DNA of 64,000 bases from Anthoceros angustus (GCA_010909165.1 MU008169.1:62001-126000); one strand, 5' to 3'. Positions 11,341 through 23,739 are shown, counted from the first letter of the stretch. Notes: generated by a model from the letters alone, not told the origin. Program-made: numbers and translations.

Positions 11341-12404
11341 GACATATGACTTTGTGCTTAAGTCCACAACATGAGCATATACTCAAAGGGCAAGTCAGAG
11401 GAGAGGCCTCGCACGTGGTGCCCTACTAAAATTTGTTACGACTTCTAATTTTTTATCCAAAAATATAGATTCAATTGACCCCATCGCAACACTAGTTTTG
11501 AGTGTAGTCGAGTTTTACCCAAATTTGATGCCAACAAGACCATTCAAATTTGGATAATACTAATGAAGACTTTATTGTATTTTCACTATACTAACTCACT
11601 TACAAGACTCGTGGCCGATCGCTCCACGCCTAGATGCACCCGACCGACCCCGCCACGGAGATGGCGGGTTTCGCTCGGAACTCTGTGGTGGCATGCCACA
11701 AATCGGCAGATGCTCATGAGCATGAGTGAGCACAACTCGTGAGCACACAACTATGCTCATGGCCATCACCGCATCAAAAGCGATAGAGGGCAGCCAACCT
11801 GAAGCTCGAATCCAACATTCTCGTGAGGAGCAACGATGTGAGAGGCTACTACGGACTCCGCTCACAACCACACCAACCGCCTGGCTAAGGAGCAAAGTCC
11901 CTACTTGCTGCGATGCACATCCGTAGGTGATTTTTATGCCGATGCAATCTTGGAGTAGGCTAGGATGGAGGGTATCAGATGTGATGGTAGTCGAGGATGC
12001 TGCCCTTAATAGAATGTTGTTTACGTGTATCCGATTATCTCATGTTTAGTTGAAGGATGCATGTTAGATTACATTGGAGGATACTTGTGTTGTTGGTATG
12101 TGTACTCGTGTGGGAGGATTTTTTGTTGTGTCATGATAAGTTAGAGGCCATCATTGGGCGACAATTAGGGAAGGAAGCGTATACCATGGACCATACCCAA
12201 TATGAATTTTACATTGTATGCACGAGAGTCTTTTCCTACGGACACAAACATAGGGTGCTTATTATGGGTGTTTTACTACGGGCGTAGTAAAGATAGTAAA
12301 AATCATTGTGATGTCCGTAGTAAAACCACCCATTTTCTAGTAGTGCATGTAACAATGTTGTTCCTCCTCTCCTCTTTGCTCGCTTGGTGCACGACAATCG
12401 TTTG

Positions 12405-12660
12405 ACCCGTTGCGAGAGAGAGATTATCGCTTGGAATGTACATATTGCAGGCTATACATCAAGATGACGGTGAAGTAGTCTTTGACTTGGTTCGAGACAA
12501 TGAGAGAGGATAGTGTACGGCGGATGACATCACATAAGTTCCTCAGTGTGCTCACAATTTGTAGTCATGCGGGTCTAGTGGAAAAGGCGGGTGTGCTTTG
12601 AGGCTATGAGTAGACAATATGGAATTATCCCCATGAAAGACCACTATAAATGTACATGGT
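12405..12660 (+). pseudogene. PPR-protein fragment, unit 2
   Basis: Second copy of the PPR C-terminal fragment. LTICSHAGLVEK is followed by a run that shifts frame within GCGGGTGTGC and resumes with FEAMSRQYGIIPMKDHY. Confidence 0.68.
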
Positions 12661-13329
12661 GAATCACATATTTTCGATTTCAAATTATGCAAGAATCCAC
12701 ATCTTTTTTTTTCTCCTTGCTTTCTCTCTGTTGCTTTCCGCTTGCACAACAAACTTTTTCCCTTTCTCCCTGGAGCCTTTCTTCCCTTGCCCCCTTCTTT
12801 CTTTTCCCACTTTTTTGACCTTCCCTTCTACGGTTCTTGCGGATGCACATCCTTATACCTCCTCCTCACCCCTCCCAAACTTTTGCTAAGTTGAGTTAAG
12901 AACCTATGGTTTTATAAAAAAATTGCAGTCCAAAATATGAAATTATTACTAAATAGTAAGTCTCTCGATTAGAATATTACATATTAAGAAATAGTACAAA
13001 TGCATTAAAAAATAAAACTATTATCAAATGACAAGTTTCAAATTAGAAATTATATATTAAGAAATACTAATTTGGGTTTCGTCACCTAGTATATAATAAG
13101 TTCAATCTTGAGTTGTTACTCAAGAATGTCAATTCGAATTAGGATATTCACATAAGGATAGAAGTCACCTTATAGGTGGTTTGTTTTGCTTAAAGTAGAG
13201 AGCAAAACAAATAGAACGCATTGGCGAGATCAAGGACGTGAAGGCGTCGATTAAGTTTATAAGTCATTATATGCTCCAAGTCTGGCGTGGTGTAACGCAT
13301 TCCTAGCTCAGATCAGCGAATCTGACTAT

Positions 13330-14290
13330 TATGCGTCGCGATGGAGGAGAAATCAATGAACCCTTTTTCGGTGAGTTAAGATTAAGAGATGTTTTCCGAT
13401 TATGTTGTCCATACACGATTTCCCATGTGCAAAATCTTGTGGTGCAAGACTTATTTTACTATCCATTATTCAACATGTGTTTTGTGCACACTGCATAAAG
13501 AAGATGATGCGACGAATGACAGTAGGGAAGATTGCATGCGACTCCATCCTTATTTGTAAGTCCACCCTCTTTCTTTTCTAAATCTTAACTTTTCCTTAAG
13601 ATAAGTTAAGCAAACTAAGGTTAAGTTAAGAATCATTTGAGCATATACCTTCAATAAATAGATAGACAAATAGACAGATAGATAGATAGGTAAACACTCT
13701 GCAAATCTTAGACAAGAGAATTTTCAATTAGTAACTTTTTTTGTTGCAGCTGAAGTTGTGGAGGTTTTCTTACAAGACTGGTGTAGTAAGACGGCCCAGA
13801 TCACCTCGGAGATAGGATCCAAGACTATGCGTGCACCTCATTTGTAAGCAATTTTTTTATTCTCTTGTCTCTTTTGTGCTCATGATCAGCAGTGCACCTT
13901 TGGGACTATGTTCCCAACTCGACAATTGATGCTTTGAGATCTCATTGTGAATGCTTTGTGGGCTTTCTATTTGCGAAAGCAATGCATACAATCAAATAAT
14001 GTGTTCGACTTCTTACGAGATTTTATTTGGAAGTTCGGACATTGTGGTTGAGAAGAAGAGCCTTTGGAAAAAAGGTACATTTTACGTAATGTAACCTAGC
14101 AATTGCCTCGTGATGATCCATGATTGGTAATTCTCGAGTAATTATGTTTGCTCAGCGCTTGTTGGACATGGTTGCGAAAGCGAAGATGTTAATGATAGCG
14201 AGGAAAAGGAAAAGGAGTTTGTTCAACAAAATCGGATAGCGAGGAGGAGAAGGCATTAAGCGACCAAAATCGAGTCCCGAATCTCATAGA
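13330..14290 (+). pseudogene. DRAP1: NC2-alpha/DRAP1 gene remnant, unit 2
   Basis: Second copy. The block with AGATGATGC and the GTAAGTCC donor-like word is present. The third block reads GGAGGTTTTCTTACAAGAC, then a run encoding an ITSEIGSKTMRAPHL-like peptide, then GTAAGC. The acidic C-terminal block (SEEKEKEFVQ-like) lies at about 14,190-14,270. Small indels break the frames. Confidence 0.6.
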
Positions 14291-15429
14291 CTAATAGTTT
14301 GTCGGAATGCCAATCGTTTTGATCCGACGCACCTTTTGATGGAAAAGGTTGCTAGAGCACGTAGGGATTCAATGACATCATAGAGATTTGTCAAAGGGCT
14401 GCAAGTATGCCATTTGTGAGAACACTTCATTTCTCGATGGTTGGGTTGGTTTGTCCTTACTCTTATCCTTTGATTGATTTAGGAATTGCAACTAGGACTG
14501 GTGGAGGTCAAGGAAGAGGCAAAGAAAAGGCCGGCGCAGAATAGTGCGAGAGAGACATGTCATGAATTCACGGTGACAATCTACCATTGCACCTATTGGC
14601 TAGCCGGAAAAGGCGATAAACTACCATTTAGGTATAACCTAAGCTTGAGCTAGGATACCAATGAAGAGTCTCCTAGCAATTTGGGTGCATCAATTATTCT
14701 TGTATTAAAACAAATAGTCTAGAAGAGTATGTATAGAGGACTTGATAGTTTGTGTGAGTGATATCATATATATGATAGATGTTAAGAAGCTTGGTATGTT
14801 AAGATGTTGAGGCGGTGCACGAGAGGCGGGAGGATGAGACTCTTTGCATTCTCAAATTAAGTTAAATATATGTAAATGATAAAAATTATACATGACTTAG
14901 AACTCATTCTAACATCTTCATTTGTTAGTGAATTTGTCAAGTATATTGTATTGCACTTAATTTTAAAAGCCCCACATGATCTTACAATAGTGGAGATAAG
15001 CGACTAAGAGGCCACAGGGAACTTTACAACGAGGCTTTGGGGAACTTTACAACTAGGCTTTGAGGAACTTTACAACTAGGCTTTGGGGAACCTTACAACA
15101 ACAACTCATTGAGATAGCCACCTAAAAAGATCATGGAGAACTTTACAAGAGCGGCCTATTGAGGACAAAGATTGCACCTTAGCACAAGGCCACCAAGGAC
15201 CAAAAATAATCGGGATATATAATAACTTATCCCAATATTAATCAAACCAAAAATACCTTAACCAAGGAGTTTGATTGAAGTCATGGCTAAAATCTCCGTG
15301 TGTAGCTAAGTAGGTAATTGTTTTGTCCATTGCTCATACTATAAAGTTGGCTCTCCTCATGAAAAACAAATGTTCGCTCATGCATATTATAAAGCTCTGC
15401 TCGTTGTTACTCATCGATATTACAAAGCT

Positions 15430-15631
15430 TTGTGCTCTCCGTTACTTTATCACGCTGCTTGTACCTATTCCAATTTCCAGCTCGAGCCAGTAGCCAGCCA
15501 TGTAGACTAGGTACCTACTAGGGAGATAGGTGTATGGATAGCCTGGTAAAATTGCAGTGCATGGTTTTGGGAGGCCGCCATTTGCGTTCTCCGACCATGG
15601 TGTCGACCATGGCTCCCCTGGAATCAATGTG
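15430..15631 (+). pseudogene. Adenylosuccinate synthetase 5' fragment, left half, unit 2
   Basis: Promoter and first codons, including CATGGTGTCGACCATGGC, broken at the TGTGGAATGG junction. Confidence 0.8.
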
Positions 15632-15797
15632 GAATGGGTTTTGTGTCCAAAGACGCAAGGAGGCCACATTTACCCTCTATGTCGCTATAGTCCTAGGATT
15701 CGATCCCAAGGGAATGGTTTTGTGTCAAGATGTTCCAAAACTATGGATTCTAGTCTTCCTACAATCAGTTCCTACCCAGCCATAATCAACTACCGTG

Positions 15798-15960
15798 TCC
15801 GAACCCACCGCCGTGGTGGGTTCGGCCACCGCCGTGGTGGATTCGGCCACCGCCGTGGTAGATTCGGCCACCGCCGTGGTGGATTCGGCCACCGCCGTGG
15901 TGGATTCGGCCACCGCCGTGGTGGGTTCGGCCACCGTGGTGGCTGATTCAGCCACTGTGG
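15798..15960 (+). repeat. 21-bp hairpin-forming minisatellite, unit 2
   Basis: Six nearly perfect head-to-tail copies of GTGGTGGATTCGGCCACCGCC, then two shorter variants. Because 21 is a multiple of three, one frame stays open (a repeated SATAVVD peptide), which explains the long chance reading frames here. Confidence 0.85.
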
Positions 15961-16309
15961 TGGGACCCACCCGACCGGCGCGCGCGCACGTCGCGATCAA
16001 CGATTTGGCGCCCGGTTCCATTGCTACGCTCGTTAAGGGCTATGGTCCTATGCACAGTTCACATGTACACCGAGTCACACTCATGTGGATTCACACCGAG
16101 CTCACCGGTGGATGCACACCATGGCCCGCAGCCTCACTCCGTCGATTTCCTCGACCCCACAATTTATTCCCAACCTTCCTCGGTTCGCGTTTTCTGAACT
16201 CTCGCGCTCACCACTTCCTAAACTCCCTTCATACAACGACTCACTCACCCCTTTCTTCTAGGACCTCATACACCACCGCGCACAAGATGTTCCCACAGAT
16301 CCTCCTCTC

Positions 16310-16420
16310 TCAGGCCACACAGACCTCTCTTGGGCCACACAGGCCTCACTTGGGCCACACAGACCCCTCCTTGGGCCACACAGACCCCTCCTTAGGCCAC
16401 AGACCCCTCCTTGGGCCACT
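16310..16420 (+). repeat. ~21-bp CCTTGGGCCACACAGACC repeat, unit 2
   Basis: About five copies of the element in the segment after the 21-bp hairpin array. Confidence 0.8.
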
Positions 16421-17139
16421 GATTCATTAGACACAATCTGGTTAGGCAGGGTAGGAAAAGGAAAAATAGCTGGTCGGTTCCATAGGCGATTCGCATCTGC
16501 GATCTCACCCCGGTCCCCTGAATTTCCCTCTCACGGCATCGTTGAGCACCCTTTACCACTAGTCACCCAGACGGAGCTTGGTCACTCGGCTCTCGACCAT
16601 CCAGGATCTCCGGCCCTCTTGTGACGAGAGGGCACACCGAATCAGCCCGTCATGGATCGGATGCCTCCAACCAACCACGCGCACAAATTCGACACAGGAG
16701 CTCACACGAAATTGTCTAACGAGAGGCCGAAGGGTCTCTTGTACATCCGGCTACAGGCGCGAACTCACTTTTCCGGTGTCTAAAGATGGCTAACCTACCT
16801 CCGGTGTCTAAGATGGTTAACCTACCAGCGCGCCTACCAATTCGGGTATCTGAGTTCACAGGCTTTCCTAGCTCATTATCCTCTAATGCAAGTGAAAGCG
16901 CGACCTATGATGCCCCCTCTAAAATCAGCGCCTCCGCTCGCCCAGCCACCGGCCCATGGGTGTTCCTCGCTCTCCTACCTCGCCTCTGATCCGAAAGATT
17001 CTCCCTTAATACCTCCACCTCACTTGGCTATCCGAGGTCCTCTCACTCCTGCAAGGAGGTGCCGGCCGTCTACTGCCCCGCGCACGTTGCCTCGCCCTTC
17101 ATCACTGGACAACCAAACATTGCGTTCCTCCATCCACAC

Positions 17140-17285
17140 TCAAGTCTCATCTCTCTTCCACTTATACCTCTCCGCTAGCTTCTTGAACTTCTCCAGAGGT
17201 GGCAGCGTCTCCACTTGTTCCTGGGCTTGTGAAATTTCATTCTGGAGCTCCTCATTCGTCGCATGCGCCTCCTTCACTTAACTTC
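17140..17285 (-). pseudogene. Coiled-coil coding remnant within the insertion (unit 2)
   Basis: On the minus strand an open stretch of about 45 codons reads KEAHATNEELQNEISQAQEQ, then VETLPPLEKFKKLAERYKWK and a stop soon after. It is rich in Glu, Gln and Lys with heptad-like spacing. It might be part of a retroelement gag or a captured plant exon. Related but more broken copies lie near 8,835-8,975 and 25,515-25,660. No family is assigned. Confidence 0.35.
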
Positions 17286-17747
17286 ACTGCAGTCCCTTGT
17301 TGCGAACTTATCGCGGCCTTGAAATCTCGCAGTCACGTGCAAGGTGCGGTCTTCTTCCAATTGCGCTCCAACTCGCTAGTGCTCACTCACAACCCCGGCC
17401 CGCAACTAGGGTTGTTATCTCCCCCAGCTGTATCTATCGTTCCATATCGGCCCGTTGTGGAACTAGCCACCTCCCACTTCCCCTGCTCTTTGAATGAAGG
17501 ATCCCCAACTTATATAGACAATTTATTCCTAAAATCCCAAGGTCCAAGGACCTTCTAGCCTAGCGACATTCACAGTTCGAGGTCCAAGGACTAAAAGTAA
17601 TATTGTCATGGGCCAAGGACCTCTTTTAGTATAAGAGGCCTTGCCTCGGACATTTCCTAAGCACTCCATCATACAAAACATAAGAAAAACAGAAAAACAT
17701 TCAAACCAACAGTCGAGGGGGTTAGTGTACATGTGGTCCTCCACTCG

Positions 17748-17945
17748 ATGCACGTCCCCTCCCCATTCTTGCGGGGTCTCGGGGGCGTAGTGTGTGGCGG
17801 CGGCCGAGCTCGTCTGCTGGATACTTCTTCGGCCAGTGGGCTTGCGGGATTGGATCACGGTGTTCGATCGACCTTCCTTGGCGGTGGAGAAGTGGTCGGA
17901 CGGAAGCCCGTCGCTTAGGTGCGCCGCACGAAAAGATCGTCATTG
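17748..17945 (+). pseudogene. Adenylosuccinate synthetase exon-1 fragment, right half, unit 2
   Basis: Continues the exon from ATGCACGTCCCC to CGCACGAAAAGATCG. The translated sequence resembles the intact transit peptide (for example GLAGLDH and the EVVG segment). Confidence 0.8.
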
Positions 17946-18599
17946 GGATGAGATCGTCGTTTGCCCCAAGTTATATAGACTAGGAAGCGGGTCCTTTTAC
18001 TAATGGCACTTTTGTAGAGAGGAGAGATTTTGTCGTCGGTTTGTTTTACTGAGTTTTGGGTCCATTTATTATTTTCAAGTATAGCCCATGACTTTACAAC
18101 ATGAGGCTAGGGTTCTACTACCAAGGTGTATTTCGCCATAGGTTAAATATTGTGATGACGTGGCACAGCCAATTGTTATTTACCATGCGGGCATAAGCTT
18201 TACAACAAGCGTGGATTTGCGGGGATCTTTACAATGGTCCACGGTCTTTTCCTACGCATCGAGAAGTTACAATGAGGTTTGGTATTTTCACAACGCTTGC
18301 CTTTACAGCAGGATGCGAGCTCGTGATTTACAATATGGTCATTCACAATGACACTGAATTTACCACGATGCTATGGACTTAACAACAATGTCATTATGTA
18401 TTAATTAGAGTTGTGTGCAATGGGGGTTACAGTGAGGCTTTTTCAAGGTGAGGGTTTCCTCCTCATGGCCGCTTTATTGATTCATATATGGGCCACATGT
18501 ATCGGTCGGTCCCTAGCTACCAGCCTATATGCAACATGCCATCGTAATACGCCGAGCCCTACCCAAAAGCAGACTCTATGTCGCATCGACCGATGGTTG

Positions 18600-18950
18600 A
18601 GCCGGATGCGGTGGTGGTCGGATCTCCATTTGTGGCGGTACTTCTCTACATGTACTCTCCTACATGAGGTCGGAGGATGCGGTGGTGGGCGGATCCCGTT
18701 GTGGCGCTACCCCTCTTTACATGTGCTCTCCTACATGAGATCAAGCCGATGCGGTGGGTCCCCGTTCTGTGTCCTTTCTTTACATGCGCTCTCACATGAG
18801 CTCGATTCGAGCGGCAGCGCCAAGTCCCTGCTTTGTGGCACTGTCCCTCTCTACACGTGCTCTTCTATGAGGTCGAGCCGAATACGGTGGCGGCCGGATC
18901 CCGTTGTGGCACTGTCCCTCTCTACATGCGCTTTTCTAGATGAGACCGAC
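18600..18950 (+). repeat. ~70-bp minisatellite, unit 3
   Basis: Same five-copy degenerate minisatellite as in the other units. A partial second copy (about 19,506-19,630) follows a private duplication junction. Confidence 0.72.
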
Positions 18951-20669
18951 ATATGACTTTGTGCTTAAGTCCACAACATGAGCATATACTCAAAGGGCAA
19001 GTCGAGGAGAGGCCCTGCTTGTGTGCCCCTACTAAAATTTGTTACAATTCTAATTTTTATCCAAAATATAGATTCAATTGACCCCATCGCAACACTAGTT
19101 CGATGGGGTGCTTAATTGAGTTTTACCCAAATTTGATGCCAACAAGACCATTCAAATTTGGATAATACTAATGAAGACTTTATTGTATTTTCACTATACT
19201 AACTCACTTACAAGACTCGTGGCGATCGGCTCCACGCCTAGATGCACCCGACCGACTCGGCCACGGAGATGGCGGGTTTGGCTCGGAACTCGTGAGTGGC
19301 ATGCCACAAATCGGCGGATGCTCATGAGCATGAGTGAGCACAACTCGTGAGCACACAACTATGCTCATGGCCATCACCGCGGATCAAAAGCGATAGAGGG
19401 CAGCCAACTCAAGCTCGAATCCAACATTCGTGAGGAACAGCGATGTGAGAGGCTACTACGGACTCCGCTCACAACCACACCAACCGGCTGGCTAAGGAGC
19501 AAAGTCCCTGCTTGTGGCGCTACCCCTCTTTACATGTGCTCTCCTACATGAGGTCGAGCCGAATACGGTGGCGGCGGATCCCGTTTGTGGCGCTACCCCT
19601 CTTTACATGCGCTTTTCTAGATGAGACCGACATATGACTTTGTGCTTAAGTCCACAACATGAGCATATACTCAAAGGGCAAGTCGAGGAGAGGCCTCAGC
19701 AGTGCCCCTACTAAAATTTGTTACAATTCTAATTTTTATCCAAAATATAGATTCAATTGACCCCATCGCAACACTAGTTAGAAATTGTAGTCGAGGTTTT
19801 ACCCAAATTTGATGCCAACAAGACCATTCAAATTTGGATAATACTAATGAAGACTTTATTGTATTTTCACTATACTAACTCACTTACAAGACTCGTGGCC
19901 GATCGGCTCCACGCCTAGATGCACCCGACCGACTCGGCCACGGAGATGGCGGGTTTCGCGCTCGGAACTCGTGGAGTGGCATGCCACAAATCGGCGGATG
20001 CTCATGAGCATGAGTGAGCACAACTCGTGAGCACACAACTATGCTCATGGCCATCACGCAGATCAAAAGCGATAGAGGGCAGCCAACTCTCGAATCCAAC
20101 ATTCTCGTGAGGAACAGCGATGTGAGGCTACTACGGACTCGCGCCAACCACACCAACCGGCGGCTAAGGAGCAAAGTCCCTACTTGCTGCGGTATGCACA
20201 ACTGTAGGCTGATTTTTATGCGATGCAATCTTGGAGTAGGCTAGGATGGAGGGTATCTGTAGATGTGATGGTAGTCGATCGCCTTAATAGAATGTTGTTT
20301 ACGTGTATCCGATTATCTCATGTTTAGTTGAAGGATGCATGTTAGATTACGGAGGATACTTGTGTTGTTGGTGGTATGTGTACTCGTGGGAGGATTTTTG
20401 TTGTGTGTTGATAAGTTAGAGGCCATCATTGAAGCGACAATTAGGGAAGGAAGCGTATACCATGGACCATACCCAATATGAATTTTACATTGTATGCACG
20501 AGAGTCTTTTCCTACGGACACAAACATAGGGTGCTTATTATGGGTGTTTTACTACGGGCGTAGTAAAGATAGTAAAAATCATTGTGATGTCCGTAGTAAA
20601 ACCACCCATTTTCTAGTAGTGCATGTAACAATGTTGTTCCTCCTCTCCTCTTTGCTTGGTGCCGACAAT

Positions 20670-20925
20670 CGTTTGACCCATTGCAGAGAGATTATCGCTT
20701 GGAATGTACATATTGCTATACATCAAGATGACGGTGAAGTAGTCTTTGACTTGGTTCGAGACAATGAGAGAGGATAGTGTACGGCGGATGACATCACATA
20801 AGTTCCTCGGTGTGCTCACAATTTGTAGTCATGCGGGTCTAGTGGAAAAGGCGGGTGTGCTTTGAGGCTATGAGTAGACAATATGGAATTATCCCCATGA
20901 AAGACCACTATAAATGTACATGGTG
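20670..20925 (+). pseudogene. PPR-protein fragment, unit 3
   Basis: Best upstream preservation: NRLTHCREIIAWNVHIA is readable without interruption, then HAGLVEK and SRQYGIIPMKDHYKC after frame changes. No start codon or organelle-targeting sequence is attached. Confidence 0.7.
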
Positions 20926-21607
20926 AATCACATATTTTCGATTTCAAATTATGCAAGAATCCACATCTTTTTCGTCTTCTCCTTGCTTTCTCTGTGTTGC
21001 TTTCCGCTTGCACAACAAACTTTTCCCTTTCTCCACGGAGCCTTTCTTCCCTTGCCCCCCTTGCGTTCTTTTCCCACTTTTGTTCCCGACCTTCCCTTCT
21101 AGGTTCTTGCGGATGCACATCCTTATACCTCCTCCTCACCCCTCCCAAACTTTTGCTAAGTTGAGTTAAGAACCTATGGTTTTATAAAAAAATTGCAGTG
21201 CAAAATATGAAATTATTACTAAATAGTAAGTCTCAGTTAGAATATTACATATTAAGAAATAGTACAAATGCATTAAAAGAAATAAAACTATTATCAAATG
21301 ACAAGTTTCAAATTAGAAATTATATATTAAGAAATACTAATTTGGGTTTCGTCACCTAGTATATAATAAGTTCAATCTTGAGTTGTTACTCAAGAATGTC
21401 AATTCGAATTAGGATATTCACATAAGGATAGAAGTCACCTTATAGGTGGTTTGTTTTGCTTAAAGTAGAGAGCAAATAATAGAACGCATTGGCCGAGATC
21501 AAGGACGTGAAGGGGCGTCAGTTAAGTTTATAAGTCATTATATGCTCTAAGCTGTTGGCCGTGGTGTAACGCATTCCTAGCTCGCAGCATCAACGAAGTA
21601 CGGCTAT

Positions 21608-22556
21608 TGTACGTGCGCGATGGAGGAGAAATCAATGAACCCTTTTTCGGCGGTGAGTTAAGATTAAGAGATGTTTTAGATTATGTTGTCCATACACGAT
21701 TTCCATGTACAAAATCTTGTGGTGCAAGACTTATTTTACTATCCATTATTCAACATGTGTTTTGTGCAGACTAGCATAAAGAAGATGATGCAGACGAATG
21801 ACGAAGTAGGGAAGATTGCATTTGCGACTCCCATCCTTATTTGTAAGTCCACCCTCTTTCTTTTCTAAATCTTAACTTTTCCTTAAGATAAGTTAAGCAA
21901 ACTAAGGTTAAGTTAAGAATCATTTGAGCATATACCTTCAATAAATAGATAGACAGATGAGCAGATAGATAGATAGGTAAACACTGCAAATCTTAGACAA
22001 GAGAATTTTCAATTACTAACTTTTTTGTTGCATTTGAATTTGTGGAGGTTTTCTTACAAGAAGAGTGTAGTAAGACGGCCCGGATCACCTCGCAGATAGG
22101 ATCCAAGACTATGCGTGCACCTCATTTGTAAGCAATTTTTATTCTCTTGTCTCTTTTGTGCTCATGATCAGCAGTGCACCTTTAGGACTATGTTCCCAAC
22201 TCGACAATTGATGCTTCTTTGAGGTCTCATTGTGAATGCTTTGTGGGCTTTTTTTAAAAGCAATGCATCTAATCAATTAATGTGTTCGACTTCTTACGAG
22301 ATTTTATTTGAAGTTCGGACATTGTGGTTGAGAAGAAGAGCACCGGAAAAAAGGTACATTTTACGTAATGTAACCTAGCAATTGCCTCGTGATGATCCAT
22401 GATTGGTAATTCTCGAGTAATTATGTTTGCTCAGGACTTGTTGGACATGGTTGCGAAAGCGTAGATGTTAATGATAGCGAGGAAAAGGAAAAGGAGTTTG
22501 TTCAACAGCCAAAATTAGATAGCGAGGAGGAGAAGACTGTTAAACGACCAAAATCT
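21608..22556 (+). pseudogene. DRAP1: NC2-alpha/DRAP1 gene remnant, unit 3 (best preserved)
   Basis: An exon-like block (21,608-21,652) reading AMEEKSMNPFSA is followed by GTGAG. After TTTGTGCAG, 21,770-21,842 reads TSIKKMMQTNDEVGKIAFATPILI and then GTAAGTCC. About 22,031-22,128 encodes an EFVEVFLQ...ITS-like helix ending in KTMRAPHL, then GTAAGC. About 22,275-22,345 reads VFDFLRDFI. 22,440-22,556 is acidic (DSEEKEKEFVQ). This matches the NC2-alpha/DRAP1 (NF-YC-like) histone fold, whose family pattern is RIKKIMQxDEDVGKIAxAVP, then FLQDLC and KTxxxxHLK. Indels in the third block break the frame and no clear start is present, so it is called a pseudogene. If the indels are consensus errors it could be less damaged than it looks. 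Confidence 0.68.
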
Positions 22557-22579
22557 GTGAGTCCCGAATCTCATAGACT

Positions 22580-22790
22580 AATAGTTTGTGCGGAATGCCA
22601 ATGCGTTTTTGATCTGACGCACCTTTTGATGGAAAAGGTTGCTAGAGCACGTAGGGATTCAGCGGGGCCGACATCATAGAGATTTGTCAGAGGGCCTGCA
22701 AGTATGCAATTCGTGAGAACACTTCATTTCTCGGTGGTTGGGTTGGTTTGTCCTTACTCTTATCCTTTGATTGATTCAGGAATTGCAACT
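22580..22790 (+). other. Coding-like remnant of unknown origin (recurs in every unit)
   Basis: In unit 3 one frame reads IVCAECQCVFDLTHLLMEK, then VARARRDS and, after a small shift, ADIIEICQRACKYAIREN. This is about 65 residues with a CxxC.C cluster and no stop within each part. Related blocks sit downstream of the NC2-alpha/DRAP1 acidic block in all units (about 4,520-4,690, 14,300-14,470, 31,530-31,640 and 32,750-32,930). It may be a further exon of the same ancestral gene or a different captured fragment. I do not recognise the family. Confidence 0.3.
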
Positions 22791-23739
22791 AGGACCTGGT
22801 GGAGGTCAAGAAAGAGGCAATGAAAAAGGCCGGCGGAGGAATAGTGCGAGAGAGAGACATGTCATGAATTCACAGTGACAATCTACCATTGCACCTATTG
22901 GCTAGCCCGGAAAAGGCAGTAGCAAACTACCTTTTAGGTGTAACCTAAGCTTGAGCTAGGATACCAATGAAGAGTCTCCTAGCAATTTGGGCGAGCATCA
23001 ATTATTCTTGTATTAAAACAAATAGTCTAGAAGAGTATGTATAGAGGACTTGATAGTTTGTGTGAGTGATATCATATATATGATAGATGTTAAGAAGCTT
23101 GGTATGTTAAGATGTTGAGGAGCGGTTGAGGAGGCGAGAGGGATGAGACTCTTTGCATTCTCCAAATTAAGTTAAATATATGTAAATGATAAAAATTATA
23201 CATGACTTAGAACTCATTCTAACATCTTCATTTGTTAGTGAATTTGCCAAGTATATTGTATTGCACTTAATTTTAAAAGCCCCATGATCTTACAATAGTG
23301 GAGATAAGCGACTAAGAGGCCACAGGGGAACTTTACGAGGCTTTGGGGAACTTTACAACTAGGCTTTGAGGAACTTTACAACTAGGCTTTGGGGAACCTT
23401 ACAACAACAACTCATTGAGATAGCCACCTAAAAAGATGGAGAACTTTACAAGAGCGGCCTATTGAGGACAAAGATTGCACCTTAGCACAAGGCCACCAAG
23501 GACCAAAAATAACTGGGATATATAATAACTTATCCCAATATTAATCAAACCAAAAATACCTTAACCAAGGAGTTTGATTGAAGTCATGGCTAAAATCTCC
23601 GTGTAGCTAAGTAGGTAATTGTTTTGTCCATTGCTCATACTATAAAGTTGGCTCTCCTCGAAAAAAACAAATGTTCGCTCATGCATATTATAAAGCTCGT
23701 GCTCGTTGTTACTCATCGGATATTACAAAGCTTTGTGCT

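Larger units (their letters stand above)
15632..17747. mobile_element. ~2.1-kb insertion in the adenylosuccinate synthetase 5' fragment (unit 2)
   Basis: Foreign DNA separates two halves of adenylosuccinate synthetase exon 1 that are contiguous in the intact gene at 34,105. It begins TGTGGAATGGG and ends GTGGTCCTCCACTCG. It contains the 21-bp and CCTTGGGCC arrays, a TGGCGCCC word at about 16,006 that could be a primer-binding-like site, a minus-strand coding remnant (17,140-17,285), and near the right end a promoter-like segment (TTTTAGTATAAGAGGCC, about 17,625-17,640) preceded by repeated GGTCCAAGGA words. These resemble LTR-retroelement parts, but no integrase, protease or reverse transcriptase was seen and no clear target duplication. 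Equivalent insertions are at about 7,380-9,469 and 23,940-26,129. Confidence 0.5.
10134..18410 (+). repeat. Array unit 2 (~8.28 kb)
   Basis: The unit begins at gtgtgcaatggggg followed by a segment with ttttcaaggtgagggtttcc. A ~682-bp stretch with the minisatellite is tandemly duplicated (about 10,140-10,820 and 10,823-11,500). The PPR remnant is at about 12,405-12,660, the NC2-alpha/DRAP1 remnant at about 13,330-14,290, and the adenylosuccinate synthetase halves at about 15,430-15,630 and 17,748-17,945. The insertion between the halves holds a regular six-copy 21-bp array. Confidence 0.87.

Noticed and set aside
16006-16030. TGGCGCCC as a lysine-tRNA primer-binding site of an LTR element
   Set aside because: Only about eight bases fit, no LTR boundary lies directly upstream and no polymerase gene follows, so it is kept only as a hint within the insertion entry.
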